A stretch of 64,000 nt of DNA from Akkermansia sp. (GCA_030525455.1 JAUNER010000010.1:1-64000), one strand, 5' to 3'. Positions 45,177 to 54,272 are shown, counted from the first letter of the stretch. Translations and numbers: made by a program. The notes: generated by a model from the sequence alone, not told the origin.

Positions 45177-45857
45177 CGCGTTGGAATAATTAGATGAGAT
45201 AATAAAATGTGTTAATATGATTGTGTAATATATTGATTTGTAATATAATAAGTGTGAACAAAAAACAAAACACACACTATGCAATCACGAGCACAGTTTG
45301 ATAGAATTCTAGAAATATACTAGTCTTTTTCATCAAAAATTTTTGATGAGTTCGGAAATTTACCACATTGCGGACGTAAACCAAAATGTTCCGACCTTGA
45401 AATTATTGCTCTGTCTCTTTTTCAAGAATTTTTGTCTATAGGCAGTGAATGTCGATTTTTTGAATCGCTTCGTTCTCTTATGCCTTGTCTTATTTCTAAG
45501 ATTGGAACTAGGCGTAATTATAATGCTCGTAAACATCACCTAGCCTGTTGTATAGAATTAATTAGAAATAACTTATCAGACTTCCTAAGTGCTTCAAACT
45601 ATGAAAAGGTATTGCTCATTGATTCTATGCCAAATGATTACCCAAGGCTCAGAAAAAGAATTGAGGTTGTGTTTTCTCAATTGGTAGAGCAGTTTTCCAT
45701 TCGTAAAAACTACGCTAAATCACAAAAAGGATTCTTCGTAAAAATAATTTCAAAAATTACTCTTTTTACACTTCTTCAATATATCAACCGTCAAAATAAC
45801 CGTCCTCTTTGTCAATTACGTTATACCCTATCGAGCTAATTAATTATTCCGACGCGT
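45177..45857. mobile_element. Deleted IS982-family insertion sequence
   Basis: Bounded by 17-bp inverted repeats ACGCGTTGGAATAATTA (45177-45193) and TAATTATTCCGACGCGT (45841-45857), one mismatch. Ends starting with AC are usual for IS982. The element is about 680 bp against roughly 1 kb for intact members, because the transposase lost its middle. I see no clear target-site duplication. Confidence 0.75.
45279..45839 (+). pseudogene. IS982 transposase remnant (stop codon and internal deletion)
   Basis: Reads MQSRAQFDRILEIY, an in-frame TAG (45321-45323), then continues in the same frame to 45839. The N-terminal part (LEIIALSLFQEFLSIGSE) and the C-terminal part (RKRIEVVFSQLVEQFSIRKNYAKS) fit IS982 transposases. 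LLIDSMP supplies the first catalytic Asp and RIEVVFSQL the Glu, but they are now only about 15 residues apart. The central third with the second Asp is therefore deleted. It cannot be active in cis. Confidence 0.8.
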
Positions 45858-45995
45858 AGAGATACTTATTATCTCATTATTGAAGATGAGAGTGGATTGC
45901 AAATGCCCCACTAAGGGGTGAACAATGGAAAGGAGGGCTCTCTTTTCCTTTGTGAAGAGGATGAGGAAGAATGTTGTGAAGAGGTGAAAAAAATA

Positions 45996-46075
45996 GAAAA
46001 ACGTGTAAATTTGTGCCAAAAAAACATCGAAAAACGTGTAAAATTTCCTCAAAAAGTCTCGAAAAACGTGTAAAA
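45996..46075. repeat. Three iteron-like direct repeats
   Basis: GAAAAACGTGTAAA occurs at 45996, 46029 and 46061 (the last two extended by one A), with periods of 33 and 32 bp, three helical turns. The spacers are A/T-rich and unrelated. They lie between the IS relic and the 3' end of the lipid-kinase gene. Bases 45858-45995 hold no gene I can support. Confidence 0.7.
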
Positions 46076-46124
46076 AGTTGGCAAAGTGGTTGATTGTTAA
46101 TAAGGAGTATGAATGGTGGCGGGA

Positions 46125-46985
46125 TTATGGTACGAGGACCTTTAGGTGGCCGAATTTGGTGATGGTGATGGGGGTGTAGGTGGCGTGGTCGCCGTCCATT
46201 TCGCAGGGGATGGGGGAGTCGCAGGAGATGGTGGCAGCGGAGCAGCGGAGGTAGCGGAAGTTGGCGTTGTTAGCATTGATATGGAAGCCGCGAGAGACTA
46301 GGGCCTTTGAGCATTCGAGGAGAATGGAGCTAAGTGGGTTTGTGAAAGCGACGATATCGAGCTGACCGTCTGTGTTACAGGCATCGCCGAATAGGGGGAA
46401 ATTGCCACCATATTTAGCACCATTGCCTAGTAAGATGGAGCGGGCAGAGATGGTTTCTCCGGAATCTGTGGTGAGGGAGAGGTGGGGGAGTGGTTCTTTC
46501 ATTGCTTTGACTGCTGAAAAGACATAGGAAAGAGGACCCCATTTTTTCTTTAGTTCCCAGGTGGTAAGTTCCACGGCTCTGGCATCGAGTCCTATACCGG
46601 CCATTTGCAGGAATGGTTTGCCGTTGATGGCGAAGAGGTCGATGTTTTGAGTTTTGCCCTGTTTGAGAACTTGCCAAGCGAAGTCGAAGCCGGATTTGAA
46701 GCCCATTTCGAGAGAAAAGACATTTGCAGTACCGGCAGGGAATACGGCTAGGGCGGTGTTTGTGTTTGCCAGGGCTTGTGCGGCGATGCCAAGTGTGCCA
46801 TCGCCCCCGGCAACGGCAACGATGGGCGTGTTTTGAGCGGCTTGAGCTTGCAAGCGAGCTTTCATATCGTCGGCACTGCTAGGCTCGATGAGGTCAAAGT
46901 GGTCTGTATTTTTAGCGAACCAAGAGCGGAACTTATTGGCACGGGCACTTTTGGCGGTGTTGTTGAAAAAGAGAGGGTACTTCAT
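46125..46985 (-). CDS. Diacylglycerol/lipid kinase (DagK/YegS family)
   Basis: Protein of 286 residues. The nucleotide motif VAVAGGDGTLGIAAQAL and the following FPAGTANVFSLEMG define the DAGK catalytic domain. GIGLDARAVELT and the C-terminal PIPCEMDGDHA match the family. It phosphorylates diacylglycerol or a related lipid and would recycle membrane lipids. The start lies 3 bp after the stop of the transglutaminase-like gene, so the two are cotranscribed. Confidence 0.9.
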   Translation of the reverse strand: MKYPLFFNNTAKSARANKFRSWFAKNTDHFDLIEPSSADDMKARLQAQAAQNTPIVAVAGGDGTLGIAAQALANTNTALAVFPAGTANVFSLEMGFKSGFDFAWQVLKQGKTQNIDLFAINGKPFLQMAGIGLDARAVELTTWELKKKWGPLSYVFSAVKAMKEPLPHLSLTTDSGETISARSILLGNGAKYGGNFPLFGDACNTDGQLDIVAFTNPLSSILLECSKALVSRGFHINANNANFRYLRCSAATISCDSPIPCEMDGDHATYTPITITKFGHLKVLVP

Positions 46986-46988
46986 AAG

Positions 46989-48125
46989 TTAGAGATGAAT
47001 GTAGATGACTTGAGCAGGGGTGTTACTGTGTGAAATGTGGCGTGTAATAGTAGAGCCGTTTGGCAGAGAGATTTCGAGAATGGCGGATTTTTCGCTTTCG
47101 GGGAGGGTGAATTCGAGGAATTCACGCATATCGTCCTGTGGACCGGGGCTGGTACCGGAGGCGAGGATTTTTCCGGACGAGGATTTGAGGGTGACGGGGT
47201 GAGCGATGGCGTTATTTTTTTTAGCGAATGATTTGGCTTCTACACGGAGCATGATTTTTGAGCCCGGTATGTAATTTGGCTGAGCTTTTACCCAATCAGA
47301 AGCGAGTTTGATGTAACGTGGGGTGACGTTGGTTCCGTTGATGGTGAGTTTTTCCGGGGCGATGTAGATTTGTTTGGTAATGGGGTTGTAGAGGGCTTCC
47401 CAGATGAGGGGGAACTTGTCATTTGAAGCATCGGGTTTCCAAGTGGTGGCAATGATGTGGTTTTGAGGGTTATGGGGATTGAGCATGCTAATGGAGGACA
47501 TCACCCAAGGAGTGTTGAAATCTTGTTCATTATACTCAATCATTTTCCACTCACCATCGCACCATGCTTCGACCCAATTATGATTACCTAAAACGTGGGC
47601 CCAGGTCAGCAAGCCGACCATACGAGCAGGAATCCCCACCGAGCGAAGAGCGGCTATGAGTAGGATACTCTGCCCTGTGCAGGAAACTTTACCCAATTTT
47701 AGAGACTCTGCCACCCCCTGGTGAGGGATGCGGCGACTAGTGGAGTATTTGACCTTGATAAGGGGCTGGATATGACGAGCGATAAAAAGGGTGGCCTCTG
47801 TGCCGGATTTGCAGTTTTTTACCAATGGGGCAAATTTATCGTAAAATAACTGCCGCCATTCGTCGCGGGCTTCATTTACGACAGCGTATGGCAGTACATC
47901 GTTTGCATAAATTTCCCAAGGAGTGGCTTTTGCCCAGGGAAATTCAGCTCTGGCTTTGAGAGCTAGTTTGACCTCTGCGGCAATGCGGGCATCTGATATG
48001 AGGGAAACGTCGAATTTTGGTTGGTAAGTTTTTATAAATCGAATACCGGCACTAAGTTCGTCGGTGGCAGAGCCACAAAAGAGAGTGAGAAAAAAAAGAC
48101 AGAGGATAGATGCAAGGCGAGTCAT
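46989..48125 (-). CDS. Exported transglutaminase-like protein
   Basis: Protein of 378 residues with an N-terminal signal peptide (about 1-20). The transglutaminase core is clear: nucleophile Cys near 150 in GKVSCTGQSILLIAALRSVG, IPARMVG, His near 181 in LGNHNWVEAWC and WKMIEYNE after it, where the acid residue sits. The C-terminal 120 residues look like an immunoglobulin-like or beta-sandwich domain. Bacterial members are usually peptidases or crosslinkers in the envelope. It is upstream of the lipid kinase in a two-gene unit. Confidence 0.88.
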   Translation of the reverse strand: MTRLASILCLFFLTLFCGSATDELSAGIRFIKTYQPKFDVSLISDARIAAEVKLALKARAEFPWAKATPWEIYANDVLPYAVVNEARDEWRQLFYDKFAPLVKNCKSGTEATLFIARHIQPLIKVKYSTSRRIPHQGVAESLKLGKVSCTGQSILLIAALRSVGIPARMVGLLTWAHVLGNHNWVEAWCDGEWKMIEYNEQDFNTPWVMSSISMLNPHNPQNHIIATTWKPDASNDKFPLIWEALYNPITKQIYIAPEKLTINGTNVTPRYIKLASDWVKAQPNYIPGSKIMLRVEAKSFAKKNNAIAHPVTLKSSSGKILASGTSPGPQDDMREFLEFTLPESEKSAILEISLPNGSTITRHISHSNTPAQVIYIHL

Positions 48126-48142
48126 AGTGTGTCCTTAAGATA

Positions 48143-49201
48143 TTAAAGAATCGGAGCCGTTAAACAAGCATTCTCTGTGTTTGTCAGAGCGGAAAAATGA
48201 GCAAAAAGATGTGTGTCTTCCGGTGGGGTGAGAGGGAAGGGCGTGGCATTATCCAGATAAGTGGAGCAGATATGTAGAAAATCTGCAGAGGTTTTGGCTC
48301 GTTTCATATCGTGGTCAAACTCTGTGGGTAACCCGCGAGCTGTGTAAATGAGGTATTTTTTTAAGCGGTGAATGTGTTTTTCTTCGACGTAGTGAGTCTG
48401 GCAAAGGCGGGTATTTTCGTAGAGGTGGTGAATGTAGCTTAAAATATCTCTGTAAGTTAGAACCGGAATGGGCGTATGGTTGAAATGACAACGAAGTTGG
48501 TTAAAAATCCATGGATTTCGTAGAGCGGCACGTCCAATCATTAAACCTGCCGGGTGTGTCTGATTTATCCAGGCTTCAGCTGTAGGAATGTCGACGATAT
48601 TGCCATTGGCAATCACCGGACATGGTAGGAAGTCAACCGCCCATTTAACCCACTCCGGGTGAACGGCAGAGCGGTAGCCTTCGCGTACGGTGCGGGCATG
48701 AATGCACACTCTATCCGGACTGTGTTTGGCGATGATGGGTAGAATCTGCTCAAATTCGTCCGGGGTGTCGTATCCTAGTCGACATTTGACGGTAAAGCAC
48801 CCCTCCGGTAGAGCATCTCGCAAAGCCCCTAGGGCAGCATCCATGGTTTTTAGAGATTTAAGCATACCACCACCGGCATTTCTTCTGCAAACGATGGGAG
48901 CAGGGCAGCCCATATTGATATCCACGCCGGCGACCTGATGAGAGAGGAGATTTTTGGCATCTCTGGCTAGGAATTCCGGCTCGCTACCTACTAATTGTCC
49001 AAAAATCGGGCGAGAAGTAGGGTTCTCATCGATGGATTGTAGAATATATGGTGACATCTTTTTATGATGACCAATAGTACGGAAGTATTCTGTGATGAAA
49101 TAGTCGGGTAATGAGCCTAAGTTGTTGAGCGTACGGATAAAAGCAATATCCGTGACGTCTTTCATCGGTGCGAGAGCCAGTAGCATACACAGTGCATACA
49201 T
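48143..49201 (-). CDS. tRNA-dihydrouridine synthase (Dus family)
   Basis: FMN enzyme that reduces uridines in tRNA D-loops. Over about 350 residues it has LALAPMKDVTD at the start, FGQLVGSEPEFLARDA, the catalytic Cys in VDINMGCPAPIV, VKCRLGYD, CIHARTV and IANGNI with GLMIGRAALRNPWIF. The first ATG (49201) overlaps the start codon of ispH on the other strand; the ATG five codons later (49186) is an equally good start. The subtype (A, B or C) is not clear. Confidence 0.9.
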   Translation of the reverse strand: MYALCMLLALAPMKDVTDIAFIRTLNNLGSLPDYFITEYFRTIGHHKKMSPYILQSIDENPTSRPIFGQLVGSEPEFLARDAKNLLSHQVAGVDINMGCPAPIVCRRNAGGGMLKSLKTMDAALGALRDALPEGCFTVKCRLGYDTPDEFEQILPIIAKHSPDRVCIHARTVREGYRSAVHPEWVKWAVDFLPCPVIANGNIVDIPTAEAWINQTHPAGLMIGRAALRNPWIFNQLRCHFNHTPIPVLTYRDILSYIHHLYENTRLCQTHYVEEKHIHRLKKYLIYTARGLPTEFDHDMKRAKTSADFLHICSTYLDNATPFPLTPPEDTHLFAHFSALTNTENACLTAPIL

Positions 49202-50468
49202 GGAAAAGCTTCACTTGGCAAGCCGTGATTGTCTTGACGTAAGGGAAAAAGTAGTGGAAGCTGTAAGCATGACGCAGGACTCATCACGAAAAGCAAAAGT
49301 AAATGTCAGACGTGCTGAGGTCATGGAACTGGTAGAAAAAGAAATCCAGAAGCATTACCAAAGCGAACTGATAACCCACATACGAAATGCCAATAATAAA
49401 TATAACCTTGGGCATACGGAGTTTTTCCTAGCACGAGAGTTTGGCTTTTGTAATGGAGTGCGCCGAGCTATAGACATCGCCTATGCCGCCCGTCGTGTAT
49501 TTGCTGACCATCGTATATTTCTGATAGGAGACATTATCCACAATCCGGAAGTAAATCAACAACTGGCCGGAATGGGAATTAAGAAGTTACCATGGAAACA
49601 ACTTGATGAGTCGTATAACTCCCTGACAGAGAATGATGTGGTCATCGTGCCTGCCTTTGGTGTGCCAACATTATTTATGGATTCTCTCGAAGCAAAAGGT
49701 GTGCAAGTAGTAGACACAACCTGTGGCGACGTGATGAAAGTCTGGAAAAGAGTGAAAAATTATGCCGCAATGGGCGTCACCTCAATTATCCACGGGAAAG
49801 CCACTCATGAAGAAACAAGTGCTACTGCCTCTAGAGCCAGAGGTGATAAAGGACGTGGTAAGTACTTGGTAGTCTATAATCTGGATGAAGCAAAAAAAGT
49901 CTGTGATTATATCCTTGGGCGTGGTAATAAAGAAGAATTTTTGGCTTACTTTAAGGGGGCTTACTCAGAGGGGTTTGACCCTGATGAAGATTTAGAAGAA
50001 GTTGGGATAGCCAACCAAACAACCATGCTGAAAACAGAAACTCAGCAATTACAAAAGCTTATCAAAGACGCCATCGTTGAGCGCGATGGGGATGATGATA
50101 ATTTCTTTGTGTTTGATACGATTTGTGGGGCCACACAAGCACGGCAGGATGCCCTCTATGAGTTACTAGAACAACCCATAGATGTGATGTTTGTCGTTGG
50201 TGGGTATAATAGCTCAAATACCACCCATTTGGTAGATATTGCTAAAAAGCATGTGACTACGTATTTCATCGAATCTGCAGAGTGTATTAAATCTCTTCAG
50301 CAAGTGGAGGCATACGATACAGATACCAATGAAATAAAGCTGGTGAATACAGAGCCTGTGGTGCAGAATTTGGGTAGGTCTCTGAAAGTGGGGATAACAG
50401 CCGGGGCATCGTGTCCGGCGAATTTGATAGAAGCGACTATTTTGAGAATTTCTGATTTGCGTAAATAA
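49200..50468 (+). CDS. ispH: 4-hydroxy-3-methylbut-2-enyl diphosphate reductase IspH
   Basis: Last enzyme of the MEP isoprenoid pathway, with a [4Fe-4S] cluster. The three cluster cysteines lie in FGFCNGVRRA, VDTTCGDV and GASCPANLIEA. IHNPEVNQQL and HGKATHEET are further active-site blocks. It is the long form with an N-terminal extension, as in cyanobacteria. From ATG 49200 it has 422 residues; from ATG 49269 (MTQDSSRKAKVNVRRAEV) it has 399, nearer the family and clear of the dus start. The frame is open from 49122. Confidence 0.95.
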   Translation: MEKLHLASRDCLDVREKVVEAVSMTQDSSRKAKVNVRRAEVMELVEKEIQKHYQSELITHIRNANNKYNLGHTEFFLAREFGFCNGVRRAIDIAYAARRVFADHRIFLIGDIIHNPEVNQQLAGMGIKKLPWKQLDESYNSLTENDVVIVPAFGVPTLFMDSLEAKGVQVVDTTCGDVMKVWKRVKNYAAMGVTSIIHGKATHEETSATASRARGDKGRGKYLVVYNLDEAKKVCDYILGRGNKEEFLAYFKGAYSEGFDPDEDLEEVGIANQTTMLKTETQQLQKLIKDAIVERDGDDDNFFVFDTICGATQARQDALYELLEQPIDVMFVVGGYNSSNTTHLVDIAKKHVTTYFIESAECIKSLQQVEAYDTDTNEIKLVNTEPVVQNLGRSLKVGITAGASCPANLIEATILRISDLRK

Positions 50469-50490
50469 GCCAATCTCAAATTATATTATT

Positions 50491-50531
50491 AGCTCGGTAT
50501 GCCCTTAATTGTGGTTATGCCGAGCTTTTTT
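50491..50531 (+). terminator. Terminator of ispH
   Basis: AGCTCGGTAT pairs with GTTATGCCGAGCT with wobble pairs, followed by T6. Confidence 0.8.
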
Positions 50532-50532
50532 A

Positions 50533-50817
50533 TTAGTAAATGAGCCCGGGGCGATAGGGGATAGTACTGATGCTCCCTTTTGTAGAAATAGAGTCTAATC
50601 GGGTAAAAAAGACCTGCTCTAACGTGTTGTAGTAGGCAAGCATGGTGTACTTTCTAGGGTAATATGTGCCCCCAACGGGTGGGGCAAAGTCCATGTCTTT
50701 ATGGAGTTTTTCGAGTAATAGGGGATTGGCTTGGTCATCGAATAAGATGGTTTTTACTCGATTCTTGCAAGTAACAGTGACGGTGATGCCATCACCTGTG
50801 GCAATAATTTGACTCAT
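50533..50817 (-). CDS. Conserved-looking hypothetical protein
   Basis: Protein of 94 residues, cytoplasmic, with no signal or TM segment. An N-terminal beta-rich stretch (ITVTVTCKNRVKTILF) is followed by PPVGGTYYPRKYTMLAYYNTLEQVFFTRL. I do not recognise the family. It is the last gene of the minus-strand run that begins at 54046 and lies 16 bp after zupT. Its single-copy operon position and regular composition support a real gene. Confidence 0.65.
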   Translation of the reverse strand: MSQIIATGDGITVTVTCKNRVKTILFDDQANPLLLEKLHKDMDFAPPVGGTYYPRKYTMLAYYNTLEQVFFTRLDSISTKGSISTIPYRPGLIY

Positions 50818-50833
50818 ATAATGTAGTAAATAA

Positions 50834-51649
50834 TTAAATAAGAACGAGAGCCATGATTAACATACCGGCAATAATGCCCAGAATAGAGATATGGTGATGC
50901 CCCCAGCGTTCTGCCATGGGAAGCAATTCGTCAAATGAAATGAATACCATGATGCCGGCAACGGCAGAAAAGAGAATGGCTAATAAAGTAGGGGAGAGAA
51001 ATGGTAATAAAAAGACCATGGCGATGAGTGCCCCAATAGGCTCTGCCAAACCGGATAAAAATGTGTAAAATAGAGCTTTTTTGCGGCTTCCCGTGCCGTA
51101 AAATAAGGGTACGGAAACGGCCATGCCTTCAGGAATATTGTGTACGGCAACTGCCAGGGCGATAGATGTACCTAAGGTAAGCGAGTCTAAGCCGGCGGCA
51201 AAGGTGGCAATACCCTCGGGAAAGTTGTGAATACCAATAGCTAAGGCAAATAAAATGCCGGAACGTTTGATTCGCTTGGTCGATGAAAATTCACCACTAC
51301 TTGAATCTACTATGTCTTCCGGTCCACGTGCTTCGTGTGGGTTTTCGTCCTCGGGTATCAGATAGTCAATGAGTGCGGCAAGTGCAATCCCCCCGAAAAA
51401 GGCAATGAGTGCAATCCAACTCCCCCAGCTTTCGCCCTGGGTGGCTATGAGTGAGCTTTTGGAGTCGTTAAATAACTCAACTAATGAGATATAAACCATC
51501 ACCCCACCGGAAAACCCTAGGGAAAAAGTGAGCATTTTTGTATTTGATTGCTTCATAAAATAAGCAATCATGCCCCCGATGCCTGTAGCTAAGCCGGCAA
51601 AGGTTGTGAGTAAAAAGACTGTAATGAGTTCCTGATTTGAAAAATTCAT
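50834..51649 (-). CDS. zupT: ZIP-family divalent metal transporter ZupT
   Basis: Imports zinc and other divalent metals. Eight hydrophobic helices in 271 residues. The two metal-site motifs are HNFPEGIATFAAGL (helix 4) and HNIPEGMAVSVPLFYG (helix 5), and GLAEPIGALIAM follows. An acidic cytoplasmic loop (PEDENPHEARGPEDIVDSSSGE) takes the place of the His-rich loop. It begins 3 bp after the stop of the thioredoxin-like gene. Confidence 0.93.
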   Translation of the reverse strand: MNFSNQELITVFLLTTFAGLATGIGGMIAYFMKQSNTKMLTFSLGFSGGVMVYISLVELFNDSKSSLIATQGESWGSWIALIAFFGGIALAALIDYLIPEDENPHEARGPEDIVDSSSGEFSSTKRIKRSGILFALAIGIHNFPEGIATFAAGLDSLTLGTSIALAVAVHNIPEGMAVSVPLFYGTGSRKKALFYTFLSGLAEPIGALIAMVFLLPFLSPTLLAILFSAVAGIMVFISFDELLPMAERWGHHHISILGIIAGMLIMALVLI

Positions 51650-51652
51650 TAG

Positions 51653-52636
51653 CTATTGTTTAATCGGTGAGGTGGATGAAGTTGCGGGTTTTGTCAATTT
51701 TTCGATAATGAATGGGAGGTTTTTTAATAAGGAATTACAGGTTTTTGCAAGTGGGCTATTGGGTTGTAATTTAATGGCGTCTTCCAGAGGGGCTTTTGCC
51801 TCAGCCGGGAGCTTGTGTTTAATGAGTAATCTCGCTTTGAAAAGGAGTAGTTCCTGATGGGTTTCAGGTAAAAGTCCGTCTTTTTGGGTGTAGTTTTCTA
51901 AAAACTGAAGTGCAGAGGTGAGTGTTTCCGGTGATTGGAATAGTTTTCTATTTGCGGTGAGTTCGTCTTGGAGTAATTTTTGTTGAGCTTTTACGAGGTT
52001 TTGGTGTTCTAGCTCTATTTTGAAGCATGTTTCGTCTTTTGGATCGAGTTTGAGAAGTTCATCGTAGTCTGCTTTATAAAAAGTCATCAGATGCTGCGAT
52101 GGAATTTTTCTTAGTAATGAGGCTAGGTGTTCTGCCTTTGATTTTTTTGATTTTGCTTTCTCAAATTTTTTTCTTAAATCAACGTAATCGAGATAAGCTT
52201 TGACGCCCTTATTTAGGTCGTTTTTTAGTTGTTCAGGGGAGCCGTAGCCGAAGATGAAATAAACGGGGCGTTCTTGAGCATCAGCAATGACGATGGTAGG
52301 GTAGGCACGAATCTTAAACTTATTTTCGTAATGTTTGATTTCCTCAAGGCGGCCTGTGGGCATTTGCTGTTTTTGCAGGAAATCTAAGCGAATAGGTATG
52401 AAATGTTTGGAGATGATGGCTTGGATGTCTGGTTGAGATAATCCGTGCTTATCTTGGAGCTGGCAGGCTCCACACCAATCAGAACCGGTAAACTCTATAA
52501 ATAACCCTTTATTTGATTCTACTGCAAGTGTTTGTGCTACTGTGGGCGATTCTTGCCAAGTAAACTCTGTGGATTGTGCCAGACAGAAACTTGGCAATAA
52601 AGTGCCTAGTATTAGGGTTAATAGAGCTTTTTTCAT
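51653..52636 (-). CDS. Periplasmic thioredoxin-like protein with helical C-terminal domain
   Basis: Protein of 327 residues with a signal peptide (1-20, ending FCLA). The thioredoxin-like fold has the active site C55-G-A-C58 in SDWCGACQLQ and the cis-Pro block RAYPTIVIAD. From about residue 150 the rest is helical, Lys/Glu/Leu-rich and may be TPR-like (FLENYTQKDGLLPETHQELLLFKA). It could be a disulfide reductase or isomerase for envelope proteins. It lies between the coiled-coil gene and zupT. Confidence 0.85.
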   Translation of the reverse strand: MKKALLTLILGTLLPSFCLAQSTEFTWQESPTVAQTLAVESNKGLFIEFTGSDWCGACQLQDKHGLSQPDIQAIISKHFIPIRLDFLQKQQMPTGRLEEIKHYENKFKIRAYPTIVIADAQERPVYFIFGYGSPEQLKNDLNKGVKAYLDYVDLRKKFEKAKSKKSKAEHLASLLRKIPSQHLMTFYKADYDELLKLDPKDETCFKIELEHQNLVKAQQKLLQDELTANRKLFQSPETLTSALQFLENYTQKDGLLPETHQELLLFKARLLIKHKLPAEAKAPLEDAIKLQPNSPLAKTCNSLLKNLPFIIEKLTKPATSSTSPIKQ

Positions 52637-52654
52637 GGTGAGGGCGGGGGTAAT

Positions 52655-53551
52655 TTAGAGAGGAGGAAGTGGTGAGTGTGCAGGTGGCGACCAAAGTGGT
52701 TCATTGGTAGTGCCCGGCTCTGTGTAAGTTGGTGTGTCAATTTTTGGTTGCCCGCTAGGAGATTCTAAGTTAGGAGCAACCAGTTTTTTTCCATTTGTGA
52801 CCGGAGCCGGTGATTTTTGAGGGAGCGGACGAACCACAACCGGAGCTAGTGATGCATCTGTTTGGTTCATGGCTTTGATGTTAAGAGGGTCGCCAAAGGC
52901 GAGTTCTTCGCGTAATTCATCAGGCAAATCACCGGAAGAAATAGTGGTACTTCCTTGTTCATGAGTGATTTGGATGGATTCGTTGTTAACGCGAGTGATT
53001 TCTACATTGAGGTAGGTTTTTCCGGAGTGAACGGTGCGAAGAATGGAGAATTGTCTGCCTTTGGCTTTAGCTCGAGTGGCACGGCGGTAGCGTTCAAAAT
53101 AAGAGCGAATAGAGCCGCGCATACCGGCGATGCGTGTTTTTTCTTTTTCAATAGCCTTTTGAGTTTCTGCCGTTTCCGTTATGGTATTGTCCATAACAGT
53201 AAGCATTTGAGCAAGCTGTTCTTTCGGTCTGGTGCGTTCTTGGATAGCTTTCAATTGAGCTTGTTTATCGTGAATTAATTTTTGGTTTGCGATAAGCTCG
53301 GTTTTGACGTCTCTCGCCGGGTCGGGAACTTGAGAGGCTTTATCCAGAACCAGATAGAGCATCACTAATACAACGATGGCGGTGATAGCAATGATTAGGT
53401 TTAATGAGCTGTTGTCGCTTCGTTGTTTGACTTGTGGTTCCGCTTCGTCCGGTGTTGTTTGCTCCGGTGCGGCGGGAGATTCTGAGGTGGAAATTTCCTG
53501 AATTTCTTCGATATCCGTATTTTCAGGATTGCTGGATTCTTGCTCTGACAT
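52655..53551 (-). CDS. Single-pass membrane protein with coiled coil
   Basis: Hypothetical protein of 298 residues. An acidic Ser/Pro-rich N-terminal tail (about 1-50) precedes one TM helix (LNLIIAITAIVVLVMLYLVL), then a long coiled coil (about 80-165, with QKAIEKEKTRIAG). A small globular part reads FSILRTVHSGKTYLNVEITRVNNESIQITHEQG, and a Pro-rich C-terminus ends it. SVHSGKTY and TRVNNESIQI-like wording recalls other Verrucomicrobia secreted proteins, but no function follows. It is upstream of the thioredoxin-like gene. Confidence 0.75.
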   Translation of the reverse strand: MSEQESSNPENTDIEEIQEISTSESPAAPEQTTPDEAEPQVKQRSDNSSLNLIIAITAIVVLVMLYLVLDKASQVPDPARDVKTELIANQKLIHDKQAQLKAIQERTRPKEQLAQMLTVMDNTITETAETQKAIEKEKTRIAGMRGSIRSYFERYRRATRAKAKGRQFSILRTVHSGKTYLNVEITRVNNESIQITHEQGSTTISSGDLPDELREELAFGDPLNIKAMNQTDASLAPVVVRPLPQKSPAPVTNGKKLVAPNLESPSGQPKIDTPTYTEPGTTNEPLWSPPAHSPLPPL

Positions 53552-53590
53552 TGGAAAATTTAGGTAAAAAGTGAGAGATTGATGAGGTGT

Positions 53591-54046
53591 TTACTCAGCC
53601 GGGTGTGTTTTCTTAAAATCTTCTAAACGCTTCGAATAGGCATGGTATTGATATTGTAGAGCGTGTAATTCTTGTTTACGCTGAGCTAAATTTTTACGCA
53701 TATCTTCGACATCGAAACACAGGTGTTGGAAGTCTCGTTGTTTAGCGGTAAGGTTATCTATATCGTTGATTGTAAATGCTGTAGTTGGTTTATTTTTGTC
53801 AGTTAATCGCTTAGTAAGGTTGTAGTTCATACGGGCATCGTATGATTCTGCCTGGTGAATGAGCAAGTCTAGCTGTTTGATAGCTTCACGGGATTGTAAT
53901 AATTGAGCCTGAATTTGTTGGAATTCAGCAGCAGAAGTGCCTGTAAGGGCAGAGGTAAAGGAATCTGTCGTGCCGTTATCGCATGCGGCTAGGCTGAGAG
54001 CTAGCACGAAACTGGCGGGCTTGAAGAGTTGCACGATTTTAATCAT
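53591..54046 (-). CDS. Small lipoprotein with coiled coil
   Basis: About 151 residues from the ATG at 54046 (MIKIVQLFKPASFVLALSLA), with lipobox LAAC. The frame is open upstream to 54121, but that would bury the signal peptide. After the lipid-anchored Cys comes a Gln/Leu/Asp-rich helical domain (FQQIQAQLLQSREAIKQLDLL), likely a coiled coil. It heads the five-gene envelope run and might pair with the coiled-coil membrane protein encoded next, which is inference. Confidence 0.75.
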   Translation of the reverse strand: MIKIVQLFKPASFVLALSLAACDNGTTDSFTSALTGTSAAEFQQIQAQLLQSREAIKQLDLLIHQAESYDARMNYNLTKRLTDKNKPTTAFTINDIDNLTAKQRDFQHLCFDVEDMRKNLAQRKQELHALQYQYHAYSKRLEDFKKTHPAE

Positions 54047-54272
54047 GGGTGAATTATGGCTTTTCTTTGGTAGAAAGTCAAACTGTTCATGTGCCTGTAT
54101 GAGTGCATGAATGTGATTCATTCATCGTGCCTAATTATTTTGTAAATCATTCGCCAAAATTATCCAAAAGAGGGACTTTGGGGTAATTCATGCGGAATAG
54201 CCGTTTTTATACGGATGAGGTGGGATTATTTTTCTCGAAAATTGGGGCTAAAGAATGTATAATGCCGCCGAC

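Noticed and set aside
45432..45839. Intact 135-codon gene
   Set aside because: It is the part of the IS982 transposase frame behind the TAG at 45321, with a central deletion.
45840..46052. Minus-strand frame of 70 codons rich in Phe and Tyr
   Set aside because: Its sequence comes from reading through the A/T-rich iterons and the right end of the IS relic.
45996..46075. Possible CRISPR array
   Set aside because: Only three repeats of 14-15 bp with short A/T-rich spacers and no cas genes; the spacing fits protein-binding iterons better.
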